This document shows positions 1-8,654 of a stretch of DNA of 42,099 bases, in pieces. This stretch comes from an uncultured Cytophagales bacterium. Its GTDB lineage: Bacteria; Bacteroidota; Bacteroidia; Cytophagales; Thermonemataceae. The first letter of the stretch is position 1. Each line of letters begins with the position of its first letter. The notes under the pieces are model-generated. The model was not told the DNA's origin and searched no databases. It saw only the letters and a list, made by a program, of their open reading frames with translations. A program made the translations under genes and the position numbers. The stretch is from NCBI GenBank assembly GCA_937911505.1, contig CALEMF010000066.1, positions 1 through 42,099 on the forward strand, in the 5' to 3' direction.

Positions 1-349
1 CAGAGTGATCTACACAATGCCCCATGGCTACTGCTTTGGCGGTATCTACTACCGAGCCTCCACCTACCGCAATAATCATCTCTGCCCCGAACGATTTCCC
101 TTGTTGTACCGCTTCGTCTGCATCTTGATAAACGGGATTGGACTTGATACCTTCGTAAAGGTGGTGTGTAATACCTGCCTTGTCTAGCTGCTCCAAAACC
201 ACTTCTAAGATACCATTTTTCTTCACCGAGCCTTTTCCAATAATTACGAGCGCTTTTTTACCATATTGTTGGGCTTCTTTTCCAAGTTGTTCTATTACCC
301 CTTTACCAAATACTAGTTTAGTGGGATTGTAAGACACGAAATTTTCCAT
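1..349 (-). CDS. Iron-containing alcohol dehydrogenase (partial, N-terminal part)
   Basis: This reading frame starts with ATG at 349 and runs off the left edge, giving about 116 N-terminal residues. The opening (MENFVSYNPTKLVFGKG) and the run IAVGGGSVVDTAKAVA match the NAD(P)-binding half of iron-containing (type III) alcohol dehydrogenases of the butanol dehydrogenase/YqhD group. The GGGS-x2-D element contacts the dinucleotide. These soluble enzymes interconvert aldehydes and alcohols. The metal-binding histidines lie beyond the window, so the metal and the substrate cannot be judged. The gene diverges from thyA across a 153-base spacer. Confidence 0.88.
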   Translation of the reverse strand, partial: MENFVSYNPTKLVFGKGVIEQLGKEAQQYGKKALVIIGKGSVKKNGILEVVLEQLDKAGITHHLYEGIKSNPVYQDADEAVQQGKSFGAEMIIAVGGGSVVDTAKAVAMGHCVDHS

Positions 350-419
350 GCGATTGTCTGCGGTTAGTTTATGTTGTTGAAACAGATAATGAACTTGCAA
401 TAAGGTCGAATGGTTTAGC

Positions 420-427
420 TAATTTTG
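420..427 (+). promoter_or_regulatory. Putative -7 promoter box for thyA
   Basis: TAATTTTG matches the Bacteroidota -7 consensus TAnnTTTG. It lies about 75 bases before the thyA ATG and implies a leader of roughly 70 bases. A TTG at 395-397 is a weak -33 candidate with slightly long spacing. Confidence 0.5.
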
Positions 428-465
428 AGCTCCCATTTCCTATTTATCGCCTTGTAAGTCCTGTA

Positions 466-479
466 AAAATACGTATTTT
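466..479. repeat. 14-base perfect palindrome in the thyA leader
   Basis: AAAATACGTATTTT is self-complementary and sits 23-36 bases before the thyA start, inside the predicted leader. It could be an operator or simply AT-rich palindromic sequence. No function is assigned. Confidence 0.3.
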
Positions 480-502
480 AGCGTATCGAATGCAGCAAAC
501 TC

Positions 503-1297
503 ATGGAACAATACCATACTTTACTACAGCACATCCTTGATAAAGGCACCCAAAAAAGTGACCGTACGGGTACAGGTACGCTTAGTGTATTTGGCTATCA
601 AATGCGTTTTGATCTGAACGAAGGCTTTCCACTTGTCACTACTAAGAAACTACACGTTCGTTCTATCATTCACGAGTTACTCTGGTTTTTAAAAGGCGAT
701 ACCAACGTACAGTACCTACAAGAAAACGGTGTAAGTATCTGGGATGAATGGGCGGACGAACAGGGTAACTTAGGCCCTGTGTACGGGAAACAATGGCGCA
801 GTTGGGCAGCGCCTCATGGACAGACGATCGATCAGATTACTCGAGCCATTGATCAATTACGGCATCAGCCAGATTCTAGACGCATCATTGTAAGCGCTTG
901 GAACGTAGGCGAACTAGAAGAAATGGCATTGATGCCCTGCCACGCGCTCTTTCAGTTTTATGTGGCAGAAGGAAAGCTCTCTTGTCAGCTTTATCAGCGT
1001 TCTGCCGATACTTTTTTAGGGGTTCCTTTCAACATTGCTTCTTATGCGCTTTTGACGATGATGATAGCACAAGTAGTTGATTTACAACTAGGTGATTTTG
1101 TCTGGACGGGTGGCGATGTGCACCTTTACAGCAATCATCTCGCACAAGCAAAGTTACAACTAAGCAGAGCGATTCGACCACTCCCTACGATGCGTTTGAA
1201 TCCAGCAGTAAAAGATATTTTTCAGTTTCAGTACGAAGATTTCACCTTAGAAAATTATAATCCTCATCCAAGTATCAAAGCGGCGGTGAGCGTATAG
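503..1297 (+). CDS. thyA: Thymidylate synthase
   Basis: This enzyme methylates dUMP to dTMP in the cytoplasm, using 5,10-methylenetetrahydrofolate as carbon donor and reductant. The protein is 264 residues, the same length as E. coli ThyA. The catalytic cysteine is C146 in [10 protein letters not shown], the phosphate-binding arginine pair is at 126-127 (SRRIIV), and the [12 protein letters not shown] and GDVHLYSNH segments are intact. The frame starts at the ATG giving [10 protein letters not shown], which aligns with the family start. The CAAX-type protease gene begins three bases after the stop, so the two are probably co-transcribed. No dihydrofolate reductase gene follows, unlike many bacteria. 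Confidence 0.97.
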   Translation: MEQYHTLLQHILDKGTQKSDRTGTGTLSVFGYQMRFDLNEGFPLVTTKKLHVRSIIHELLWFLKGDTNVQYLQENGVSIWDEWADEQGNLGPVYGKQWRSWAAPHGQTIDQITRAIDQLRHQPDSRRIIVSAWNVGELEEMALMPCHALFQFYVAEGKLSCQLYQRSADTFLGVPFNIASYALLTMMIAQVVDLQLGDFVWTGGDVHLYSNHLAQAKLQLSRAIRPLPTMRLNPAVKDIFQFQYEDFTLENYNPHPSIKAAVSV

Positions 1298-1300
1298 CGT

Positions 1301-2257
1301 ATGCGTATTCTATTTACTTATCTTAGGGATTACCTACGTGAAAATTTTCAAGTAAAGCTCTACAGCCTGGTAGCGGCTTTTCTAGCGCTACTTATCTACT
1401 TTAACTTTAAATACGACTTTGAGGACAGCGTGATTGATGCCCTTTACAAAGGTAAAGCGATCAGGATGTTGTGGTACTTTTTACTCTATGCCATTCCTTA
1501 TTATCTTGTGTGTGGATTGATAGCGCTTTTTACAGACCAGAAAGCATTCATAAAACAAAAAAGATTTTGGTTCTTTAGCCTCATGGGGCTTCTTATATTA
1601 GGTTTTTACAGAGGTTTATACGTGAGCCATTGGATTGCAGAAGCGTTTGCCCCTAACGGTTTTGCCTACTCTTATTACTTTCGATTATCTGAAAAGCTAA
1701 AGCCATTGCTGGGCCTTCTGGTTCCCTTATTATTTGTTTACTTCTTCTGGCATCGGCATTCTCTACCACACTTCTATGGTTTACGCCCTGTTACTTGGCG
1801 CGCTATTGGCCCCTATTGCTGGATTCTCCTGTTAATGACGCCCTTAATTGCTTGGGCCTCTTTTCAACCTGACTTTTTGCAAGAGTACCCTACTTACCAG
1901 AAGGCACAAGTAGCGATGTATGCGAGAGAGAGTCAGATTAGCCCTACACCACTTATTGTCCTCTATGAATTTGCCTATATGACGGGCTTTTTTATGATAG
2001 AGTTGTTCTTCAGGGGCTTTTTGGTGATCGGCCTCATACGCTTTCTAGGGAAAGAAGTGGTATTGCCTGCAGCGGTCATCTATTGTATACTTCATTTTGG
2101 AAAGCCCATGGCTGAAGCCATTAGCTCTTTTTTTGGAGGGTATATCTTAGGGGTCTTCGCCTACAAAACAGAAAATATTTATGGGGGTATTATTGTGCAC
2201 ATGGGCATCGCCCTTATGATGGAACTTTTTGCTTTTGGGCAGTTGGCCTTCAAGTAA
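1301..2257 (+). CDS. CPBP-family (CAAX/Abi) intramembrane protease
   Basis: This is a 318-residue hydrophobic protein with about seven or eight membrane segments. The C-terminal half carries the glutamic-type intramembrane protease pattern: E234 and R238 in IELFFRGF, H265 in YCILHFGKP and H300 in IIVHMGIAL. The first motif has Ile-Glu instead of the usual Glu-Glu. The family includes CAAX prenyl endopeptidases and bacteriocin-immunity proteins. The substrate here is unknown. The gene follows thyA by three bases, which suggests one transcript but not a shared function. The start fits directly after the thyA stop. Confidence 0.85.
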   Translation: MRILFTYLRDYLRENFQVKLYSLVAAFLALLIYFNFKYDFEDSVIDALYKGKAIRMLWYFLLYAIPYYLVCGLIALFTDQKAFIKQKRFWFFSLMGLLILGFYRGLYVSHWIAEAFAPNGFAYSYYFRLSEKLKPLLGLLVPLLFVYFFWHRHSLPHFYGLRPVTWRAIGPYCWILLLMTPLIAWASFQPDFLQEYPTYQKAQVAMYARESQISPTPLIVLYEFAYMTGFFMIELFFRGFLVIGLIRFLGKEVVLPAAVIYCILHFGKPMAEAISSFFGGYILGVFAYKTENIYGGIIVHMGIALMMELFAFGQLAFK

Positions 2258-2392
2258 TAGCGCAGATACACGTCTAAGCTATAAAGCTACTAAGCAAGTG
2301 TGGAATTTTAGAATAGTTATTGGGGTGTATCATACGCAGTTTACACTAACGGATGGGTTTACAGTAGCCAAATAATGTCATAGTAGTACATG

Positions 2393-2424
2393 GCTTATGA
2401 CTTACAAACAAAACCATCATAAGC
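2393..2424. repeat. 8-base inverted repeat in the 205-base spacer before the M48 gene
   Basis: GCTTATGA (2393-2400) and TCATAAGC (2417-2424) are perfect inverted copies with a 16-base loop. The second arm ends 37 bases before the M48 protease ATG. No T-run follows, so it is not a clear terminator. The rest of the spacer (2258-2461) shows nothing recognisable. Confidence 0.25.
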
Positions 2425-2461
2425 TATACAAGAAAGAATAGTTTTTGTAACTTGATGAGAT

Positions 2462-3304
2462 ATGAACAAAACAAAGTCACTTATGAAATTTTTACCTGCA
2501 TATCTACATAAAAGACCTTGGCTTTTTGCCTTTCTACTCATACTCACTACCTGTCAAGAAGGGAGTTCATTACTATTCGGTCTGCAAGACCAAGTACAGC
2601 TAGGACAGCAAACGAGAGACGAAATTCTTAATAATCCTGGGGAGTATGGCACTACACTTAGTCGTACGGAATATCCAGAAGCCTATGCCTACCTAGATGA
2701 GATGTTCAATGAGATATTGGCTTCTCCTGAGCTACGCTACCGAGATGAGTTCGCTTGGGAAATATACCTTATCGATCAGGAAGGCACCGTCAATGCTTTT
2801 GCTACGCCCGGTGGTTATATTTTCGTTTACACTGGCCTCGTTCAGTATTTAGATAATGCTAGCCAACTAGCAGGTGTTTTAGGACACGAAGTAGCCCATT
2901 CAGATCGGGAGCATAGTGCTAGAAATCTTGAGCGACAATATGGGGTAGCATTCCTTTTAGACCTCCTACTAGGTGGTGGCGAAGGTGGCTTAGCTGAGAT
3001 CGCCTCACAGTTAGCACTAGGGTCTACCTCTTTAAGTTTTAGTAGAGATGTAGAGCGGGAAGCGGATGAGTTTTCGGTGATTTACCTCAATAGTACCGAC
3101 TACGCTTGTAATGGGGCAGCAGGCTTTTTCCAGAAGCTTAGAGACCAAGGACAATGCAACAGCTTTACTTGGTTTAGTACCCATCCTGATCCTTGTGAGC
3201 GGGTAGAATCAATCAATGAAGAGGCCAATCAGCGCAGTTGTACCAGCAGCAATCTTGATGAAGGTGCGTACGATTACAATGATTTCAAAGCTGATCTTCC
3301 TTAG
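2462..3304 (+). CDS. M48-family zinc metalloprotease, lipoprotein
   Basis: This is a 280-residue secreted peptidase-like protein. A hydrophobic stretch (about residues 20-30) ends in LTTC, a plausible lipobox with C31 as the lipidated residue. The zinc site is HEVAH at 142-146, with E198 in SRDVEREAD as the third ligand. The ATPGGYIFVYTGL strand before the site is typical of the periplasmic M48 group (BepA/LoiP-like), which clears misfolded outer-membrane proteins. That role is inferred from the family. The zinc motif is complete, so activity is likely. Two near starts exist (M1 and M8), and M1 is used here. A terminator follows the gene. Confidence 0.92.
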   Translation: MNKTKSLMKFLPAYLHKRPWLFAFLLILTTCQEGSSLLFGLQDQVQLGQQTRDEILNNPGEYGTTLSRTEYPEAYAYLDEMFNEILASPELRYRDEFAWEIYLIDQEGTVNAFATPGGYIFVYTGLVQYLDNASQLAGVLGHEVAHSDREHSARNLERQYGVAFLLDLLLGGGEGGLAEIASQLALGSTSLSFSRDVEREADEFSVIYLNSTDYACNGAAGFFQKLRDQGQCNSFTWFSTHPDPCERVESINEEANQRSCTSSNLDEGAYDYNDFKADLP

Positions 3305-3332
3305 GCTCCTGTTCATTTTTATGAAGTTCCTC

Positions 3333-3371
3333 AACTCATTAAAGATAGTTTTAATGAGTTTTTTTATTTTT
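3333..3371 (+). terminator. Rho-independent terminator after the M48 protease gene
   Basis: An 11-base-pair stem (AACTCATTAAA with TTTAATGAGTT) has a 6-base loop and is followed at once by a T-rich run. It lies 29 bases after the protease stop. Confidence 0.85.
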
Positions 3372-3406
3372 GGTTTAAAGTATGTTTAAGCTAAAAAAAC
3401 TCAACA

Positions 3407-3859
3407 ATGAAGTGTTCAATTTTTCTTACCATAGTAGGTCTCTTCCTTTTTACTTCTTTTGTAAAGGGACAAACCGCCAAGGACTCTCTAGACATCAAAC
3501 AAGTGGCGCTGGATTATATTGAGTCACAGCATAACGTAAAGCCTGCGCAATTTGAACGTGCTGCCCATCCCAGAATGGTTAAAAGAACCTTTTGGAAAGA
3601 TACTAAGACTGGAAAAGAATATTTAAGAGAAACCTTTACCGATGCTATGATCCTGCTTGCCGCCACCTATAACCAAGCAGGCGATAAGTTTCCAGAAAAC
3701 CCAACAAAGGAAGTGATTATACTCGATATTTACGATAGAACTGCTTCGGTAAAACTCATCGCTGACGACTGGATTGACTATATGCACATTGTAAAACTGA
3801 ATGGAAAATGGCAGCTTGTCAATGTATTGTGGCAATACAAAGATGCTGAGAAACATTAA
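3407..3859 (+). CDS. Secreted NTF2-like (putative lumazine-binding family) protein
   Basis: This is a 150-residue protein with an N-terminal signal peptide (cleavage likely after VKG, before QTAKDS). The mature part has the layout of small NTF2/SnoaL-fold proteins of the 'putative lumazine-binding' Pfam group: a first helix (VALDYIESQHN), AAHPRMVKRTFW, and paired strands ending in YMHIVKLNGKWQLVNVLWQY. Such proteins are common in Bacteroidota, and most have no known activity despite the family name. The periplasmic or secreted location follows from the signal peptide. It sits between a terminator and a new promoter, so it is probably a single-gene unit. Confidence 0.75.
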   Translation: MKCSIFLTIVGLFLFTSFVKGQTAKDSLDIKQVALDYIESQHNVKPAQFERAAHPRMVKRTFWKDTKTGKEYLRETFTDAMILLAATYNQAGDKFPENPTKEVIILDIYDRTASVKLIADDWIDYMHIVKLNGKWQLVNVLWQYKDAEKH

Positions 3860-3913
3860 AAACCTTTTGTACTGAACGTTAGCCTGCTGACATTCTACAC
3901 GACCTATTTACGC

Positions 3914-3921
3914 TACTTTTG
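3914..3921 (+). promoter_or_regulatory. Putative -7 promoter box before the 3943 membrane-protein gene
   Basis: TACTTTTG fits TAnnTTTG and places transcription start near 3927. This supports the ATG at 3943 as start rather than the TTG at 3919, which overlaps the box itself. Confidence 0.5.
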
Positions 3922-3942
3922 AGCGATCCTATACTTTTACTT

Positions 3943-5220
3943 ATGCAAGAAAAACCTCGTTGGCTTATACGTATTCAAGAAAATAGCTGGGAACCAGAGC
4001 TTTTCATTTCCGGAGGCGCTATTTTTACTTTATTACAACTCACTGAGTTTTTACAAGTCAGAAGCTTCATTTCTTTCCAGCAATCAGGTTATTTTGAAGT
4101 CATCATCATCGCTCAATTGGTCATTTCAGCGATCAATGCTCTCATTTTTGGCTTTGGTATTCACCTAGTGGTACGTGGCTTTTGGATGGGAGCCGTTTGT
4201 CTGAGTTATGCCTTTCCGGGAGGGATTGATATACGAGAAAGAGACTTTTCCCCTGTCTTTCAGCAAAAACTAGGACAGCTCTCCGACTCAGAAGATTTGG
4301 TAGTTAGGTTGGAATGGTTGAGTAGTGTTATTTTCTTTTTATCCTTTTTCTTCTTTTTGGTCATTTTTGGATTCTTCGTTACGTTGATGGTACTTATTCC
4401 ACACTCTGGTTTAAGGGAAAGTATTGGTACTGAAGGTTTTCGTGTCTTACAGGTTGTTTCCTACATTATCCTCTCATTGGGGTCACTTTATTTTGTTGAT
4501 TTTATTACGCTAGGATACATCAAAAAGCAGCGTTGGTTGGCAGGCTTCTACTACCCTATCTACTGGTTTTTCTCCTTGCTTTCGCTTTCCTTTTTATACA
4601 GAAGTGCTTACTACAACCTCATTTCTAACAGCCGTCCTTGGGGACTAGCGCTGGCTGTTTCTACCTACATTGGGCTAGCCTTAGGGGGTACAGTACTGCT
4701 CTATGGAGGCGTTCCTTCTCTATTGAGCCCTCACGAGTTTCTTAATGTTCGTTCCGAAGTGCACCAACACGACGTACGCTACTATGAGGATGAACGCGAT
4801 GAAAATGAATTGGTACAGCACGTGTCAATTCCTTCGGCAGTGATGGCAGGCAACTACATTAAACTTTTCGTAGTACACCAGAAGCTTATTGAGAAAACAA
4901 TGAGTATGGACTTACTAGGTAGTAATAATAAAACTATGGAACAGTATTTACGTCGTCCTGAAAATCTTCAGTATTTCAGCGAGTTTTATCAAGTATATAT
5001 CGATGAGCAGATGGTCAGTACACTTCGCTGGCGGCAGTATGAGCATCCTACTACAGGCGAGATGGGCATTGTGGCTTACTTACCTATAGAAGATTTAGCA
5101 GTGACTTCCCACGTATTAACTATTCGGCTAAATATTAAAGATAAGCAGCACTTACAGGCACTTAAGCGCTTCGGGATGGAAGATAACACCTACGCTTATA
5201 TTCCCTTTTGGCGAGAATAA
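3943..5220 (+). CDS. Polytopic membrane protein of unknown function
   Basis: This is a protein of about 425 residues that I do not recognise. The first 260 or so residues hold roughly six hydrophobic segments, including a phenylalanine-rich one (SVIFFLSFFFFLVIFGFF). A soluble C-terminal part of about 150 residues follows, rich in charged and aromatic residues (DVRYYEDERDENELVQHV) and probably folded on one side of the membrane. The ATG at 3943 is chosen over an upstream TTG because the TTG lies within a -7 promoter box. It stands alone and converges on the stress-protein gene. Function cannot be inferred from context. Confidence 0.75.
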   Translation: MQEKPRWLIRIQENSWEPELFISGGAIFTLLQLTEFLQVRSFISFQQSGYFEVIIIAQLVISAINALIFGFGIHLVVRGFWMGAVCLSYAFPGGIDIRERDFSPVFQQKLGQLSDSEDLVVRLEWLSSVIFFLSFFFFLVIFGFFVTLMVLIPHSGLRESIGTEGFRVLQVVSYIILSLGSLYFVDFITLGYIKKQRWLAGFYYPIYWFFSLLSLSFLYRSAYYNLISNSRPWGLALAVSTYIGLALGGTVLLYGGVPSLLSPHEFLNVRSEVHQHDVRYYEDERDENELVQHVSIPSAVMAGNYIKLFVVHQKLIEKTMSMDLLGSNNKTMEQYLRRPENLQYFSEFYQVYIDEQMVSTLRWRQYEHPTTGEMGIVAYLPIEDLAVTSHVLTIRLNIKDKQHLQALKRFGMEDNTYAYIPFWRE

Positions 5221-5221
5221 A

Positions 5222-5251
5222 AAAGCATCTCCACAAATGTAGAGATGCTTT
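5222..5251 (-). terminator. Terminator of the universal stress protein gene
   Basis: A 10-base-pair stem (AAAGCATCTC/GAGATGCTTT) lies between two convergent genes. Read on the minus strand it is followed by a run of T, so it mainly serves the stress-protein gene. It could weakly serve the plus-strand gene too. Confidence 0.8.
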
Positions 5252-5275
5252 CTGCAGTTTTCACTTATAGATAAA

Positions 5276-6115
5276 TTACTTGCTTTCTTGCAAGATGAAA
5301 ATAGGTACTTCAGTCTTAAAGGTCATACGTTTGGTAATGCTCTTTTTAAACAAGCGCTCCCAAAAGTTTTGCTTGTGTGGCTGCATCACCAGCAGGTCAA
5401 TATTATTATTGTTAACAAACGCTTGGATACCATCTTCCACTTGTTCATTTTCTTCTATATAAAAGGCGTGACGGATGTTTTGAAAGAACCCTTCCAACTG
5501 GCGGGTCATCTGTACTTTTTGGTTTGAGAGGTCTTCTTCTTTCTTTTTAACAGCTAAAATATGTACTTCACTGTTAAACTTGCTAGCGATTTGCTTCAGT
5601 AATTGTGTAGATTCATTCTCTTCTATTTGCTTGTAATCAGAAGCGAAGGCGATGTTGTAAAGCCCTTTAAAATCACTTTCTTCAGGTACGAGCAGCATAG
5701 GTATTTCAGTCTGACGCATCATAGCAGTAGAAGTACTTCCTAGCAGACGATCCATATCGCCACCGCCTCTTGCACCCATAATGAGTAAGTCTACCGGGTA
5801 GGTTTGGGTAAATTTCTTGATCGTATCTACCGCAAAGCCCATCTCGTTTACTACTTCGCAAGGCACCTCCTCTTCAACGACTTCTTGCAGCCATTCATTA
5901 AGTTTTGTTTGGGCATCTCGTTCTATGCTTTCGTGCATTCCTTCCTGTATGGCTATCTCATTAGAACTTGCTACAATAGGGATATGATAGGCGTGTAAAA
6001 GGGTGACGTGTGCCTTAAAGTAGCGTGCCAATCGCACTGCGTAGCGGAAGGCATGATATGCTCTTGGAGAAAAATCGGTCGCTACCAAAAAATGAAGTGA
6101 GGTGCTCATAATCAA
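5276..6115 (-). CDS. Universal stress protein, two tandem UspA domains
   Basis: This is a 279-residue cytoplasmic protein with two UspA folds, at about residues 4-143 and 150-278. The first domain opens with FLVATDFSPRAYHAFRYAV and ends with a nucleotide-binding-like loop, GARGGG...LLGSTS. The spacing is G-x2-G-x8-G-S, one residue shorter than the classic ATP-binding G-x2-G-x9-G-S/T. The second domain lacks this loop (VMQPHKQNFWERLF), as is common when one half has lost nucleotide binding. Starts at M1 or M3 are both possible. Tandem Usp proteins are stress-related, but the specific role is unknown. Confidence 0.9.
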   Translation of the reverse strand: MIMSTSLHFLVATDFSPRAYHAFRYAVRLARYFKAHVTLLHAYHIPIVASSNEIAIQEGMHESIERDAQTKLNEWLQEVVEEEVPCEVVNEMGFAVDTIKKFTQTYPVDLLIMGARGGGDMDRLLGSTSTAMMRQTEIPMLLVPEESDFKGLYNIAFASDYKQIEENESTQLLKQIASKFNSEVHILAVKKKEEDLSNQKVQMTRQLEGFFQNIRHAFYIEENEQVEDGIQAFVNNNNIDLLVMQPHKQNFWERLFKKSITKRMTFKTEVPIFILQESK

Positions 6116-6225
6116 ATCGCTTTTAGTAAATGGTAATGAGGTAAACTTAGGGAATTATGCGCGTCAAAAAAATGATAAATCTCAGCCTTTTCCTTGATTT
6201 TTTTAGTCTTAGGAAAGGGTTTTCT

Positions 6226-6233
6226 TATCTTTG
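6226..6233 (+). promoter_or_regulatory. Putative -7 promoter box for holA
   Basis: TATCTTTG is an exact TAnnTTTG match, 24 bases before the ATG at 6257. It excludes the longer reading frame opening at 6194 as the true start. Confidence 0.6.
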
Positions 6234-6256
6234 TAGCCGCGTTTGTAACTTTCATT

Positions 6257-7282
6257 ATGCCTGTACAAAAACCAACACAAGCCCTTGATGCACTACAGAG
6301 CGGGAACTATAGCCCTGTATATTTCTTGCACGGTAGCGAGCCTTACTACACCACTCTCATCAGTCATCATATAGAAACCCACGCCTTACCAGAAAATGAG
6401 AAAAGTTTTAATCAGCTTGTTCTCTACGGAAGAGATACTACAATGGGCGAAATCGTCAACCAAGCGAGACGCTTTCCAATGATGGCGGCACGACAAGTGG
6501 TCATTGTAAAAGAGCTACAAGAGTTGCCTGATTTACGTAATGAGGCCGCACAATCACTCCTACAGAAGTATGTAGCCCAACCGCTCCCCTCTACAATTTT
6601 GGTGCTGTGCTATCAGCATAAGCCTTTTGACAAGCGTAAAGCCTTGTACAAAACATTAGAAAAAAACGCCGTTGTGGTAGAGAGTAAGCCCCTGTACGAC
6701 AATCAGTTGCCACAGTGGGTAGAGCAGTTGGTAAAAGAAAAAGGGCATACCATTCATCCGCAAGCCATTCACCTTTTGGTCGAATCAATTGGCAATCGCC
6801 TCGACCGCTTACAGAAAGAACTAGATAAAATAGTCATCAATCTCAAAACAACCGAAGAGATCACCGTCGATCTGGTGCAAGAGTTTGTAGGGATCAGTAA
6901 GGAATACAATGTTTTTGAGCTTCAGAAAGCCCTTACGCAAAGAGATATCCTAAAGGCCAATAAGATCATTAACTTCTTTGCTAGCAACGCCAAAGACCAT
7001 CCGCTTATTCCGATCATTGCGGTGCTCTATCAATTTTTCAGCAGGCTGCTACTCGTCCATCATACTACACAGCAAACAGAGGCACAGCTTGCCCAGCTTT
7101 TGGGTGTAAACCCTTATTTTGTAAAGGATTACATGCAAGCAGCGCGACAATATAAGCTAGCTAAGGTAATTCAGGTGATTTCTTTTTTGCGAATTGCTGA
7201 CTTACAGGCGAAGGGTGTGGCTGCAGGAAGTATGGATGAGGAAGCCATCTTAAAAGAGTTAATATTTAAGATTTTACACTAA
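6257..7282 (+). CDS. holA: DNA polymerase III delta subunit (clamp loader)
   Basis: This protein of about 341 residues opens the sliding clamp within the clamp-loader complex. The N-terminal part (SPVYFLHGSEPYY) matches the HolA signature preceding a degenerate AAA+ fold. A middle region contains ESIGNRLDRLQKELDKI, the helical segment typical of the family. The C-terminal collar domain contains HPLIPIIAVLYQFFSRLLLVH. The ATG at 6257 (MPVQKPTQAL) is chosen because an upstream extension would be an odd hydrophobic leader and because a -7 box lies at 6226. It is a single-gene unit closed by a terminator. Confidence 0.93.
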   Translation: MPVQKPTQALDALQSGNYSPVYFLHGSEPYYTTLISHHIETHALPENEKSFNQLVLYGRDTTMGEIVNQARRFPMMAARQVVIVKELQELPDLRNEAAQSLLQKYVAQPLPSTILVLCYQHKPFDKRKALYKTLEKNAVVVESKPLYDNQLPQWVEQLVKEKGHTIHPQAIHLLVESIGNRLDRLQKELDKIVINLKTTEEITVDLVQEFVGISKEYNVFELQKALTQRDILKANKIINFFASNAKDHPLIPIIAVLYQFFSRLLLVHHTTQQTEAQLAQLLGVNPYFVKDYMQAARQYKLAKVIQVISFLRIADLQAKGVAAGSMDEEAILKELIFKILH

Positions 7283-7307
7283 AAATAGCGGAGGAGACAT
7301 AAAAACA

Positions 7308-7342
7308 AAAAATCCTCTCGTCAAGTGACAAGAGGATTTTCA
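7308..7342 (+). terminator. Rho-independent terminator after holA
   Basis: The hairpin has arms AAAATCCTCT and AGAGGATTTT and an inner GTCA/TGAC pair. It is a strong intrinsic terminator and could work in both directions. The remaining spacer up to 7589 is AT-rich and shows no other recognisable element. Confidence 0.8.
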
Positions 7343-7589
7343 ACTTATAATACCTAAAACCTAATCATTTATTGCTTAAAAATTCATAGTTATAATAATG
7401 ATTAACTACTTTTCAACTACTATGCCAAAGTAAGCAAAGGATACTTTTTTTTACACCAAATAAAAATTTATAGGTACCTACGTACTTTTCAGAGAAAGGC
7501 ATCGTTTTACAAAACGTTTTGTTTTGTTATTCGATTATAATAACCATAGACTCATTTATAGATTATTTTTTCACCTTATCAGCTTCCCT

Positions 7590-8585
7590 ATGTTTAAGAA
7601 TTATTGCTCGATGTCTTTCTGTATTAGTTTACTATTTTTCTTGTCTTTCTCACTAGCAACTGTACAAGTAGTAAACGCACAAGGAACCACAAAAGAAAAG
7701 CTCGTAGGCACTTGGCAAATTACCCAAACATTTGCAGACAAGTCGGAAAGGTCACTCGCTATTATATTTACACCTGATGGCTTGGCACAAATCAAAGAAC
7801 AAGACAGCTATCAGATAGGTCAATGGCGCCTCAGCGATGACGGCCAGTCGCTCTATATAAAAGGAGAAAAAGAAGAGGAGCAAAAGCTTACTATTGTAGC
7901 TTCAGACAAGCAAACACTTACTTACCAACTGAACAATCAAACACTTTACTTCACGAAAGTGGCGAACGCGCTTACAGATAAAAAGATTAATACTCGTAAA
8001 AGAGCGAAGCTACTCATCGGTACTTGGCAAGCAGACGACAAGACCGAAACTTGGGAACTTTCTCTTTTAGAAGATGGAACCTATACGGTAGTAGAAGCCT
8101 CTCCTGTAGATAAGGGTACTTGGGAACTTAGTAGCGATGGGCATTACCTCTATTTACTAGAAGAAGGGGACCTAAAAGAAGATACTAAAGTGGCTATTAT
8201 CGCTAGTCTAGATAAGCAGCGGCTTTATTTGCAAATAGGGCATCAGCATATTTACCTCAACAGAGTAGGAGTCGTCATAAAAGAGGCAGCAATAAACCGA
8301 GACAAAAGGCAAGCACTTCTTCCTGGCAACTGGCAGCTACTCAACCAAGAGAACTTAGGATTGCGTTTAGCAGGCTTTCATTTATTACCAGATGGCACCA
8401 TCAATGACCAAGAAACAGATTTTAAAGGTAGTTGGCAACTCGATGCTACCGGTCACTTCTTACTCATCAAAAAAGAAGACGAAGAAAAAACACTGAAGGT
8501 GAGGATTCTTACCCTCGACGAACAGCAAATGTTCATCCAGATGAATGGGCAGCGATGGGTAATGGAGCGTGTTGAGGAGGAATAA
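7590..8585 (+). CDS. Secreted protein with three lipocalin-like repeats
   Basis: This protein of about 331 residues has a signal peptide ending near VNA-QG. The mature part is three tandem repeats of about 90-100 residues. Each opens with a Gly-x-Trp-Gln signature (KLVGTWQ, LLIGTWQ, LLPGNWQ) and continues with a G-x-W-x-L-S/D-x-x-G-H/Q turn and short beta strands. This pattern is that of Bacteroidota lipocalin-like (DUF4923/Lipocalin_5 type) proteins. The ligand and role are unknown. The longer frame opens at 7524; ATG 7590 or 7608 gives the more typical signal peptide. It converges with the DUF4374 gene. Confidence 0.75.
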   Translation: MFKNYCSMSFCISLLFFLSFSLATVQVVNAQGTTKEKLVGTWQITQTFADKSERSLAIIFTPDGLAQIKEQDSYQIGQWRLSDDGQSLYIKGEKEEEQKLTIVASDKQTLTYQLNNQTLYFTKVANALTDKKINTRKRAKLLIGTWQADDKTETWELSLLEDGTYTVVEASPVDKGTWELSSDGHYLYLLEEGDLKEDTKVAIIASLDKQRLYLQIGHQHIYLNRVGVVIKEAAINRDKRQALLPGNWQLLNQENLGLRLAGFHLLPDGTINDQETDFKGSWQLDATGHFLLIKKEDEEKTLKVRILTLDEQQMFIQMNGQRWVMERVEEE

Positions 8586-8654
8586 GTCAATATGCTAACC
8601 TCTTGAGAATTGACGAATACTCTTTTTACCAAGTACTACCCATTTCCATTAAAA

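Noticed and set aside
5..187. Plus-strand open frame at the left edge
   Set aside because: It is antisense to a clear iron-type alcohol dehydrogenase frame (1-349, minus), whose GGGS motif is readable.
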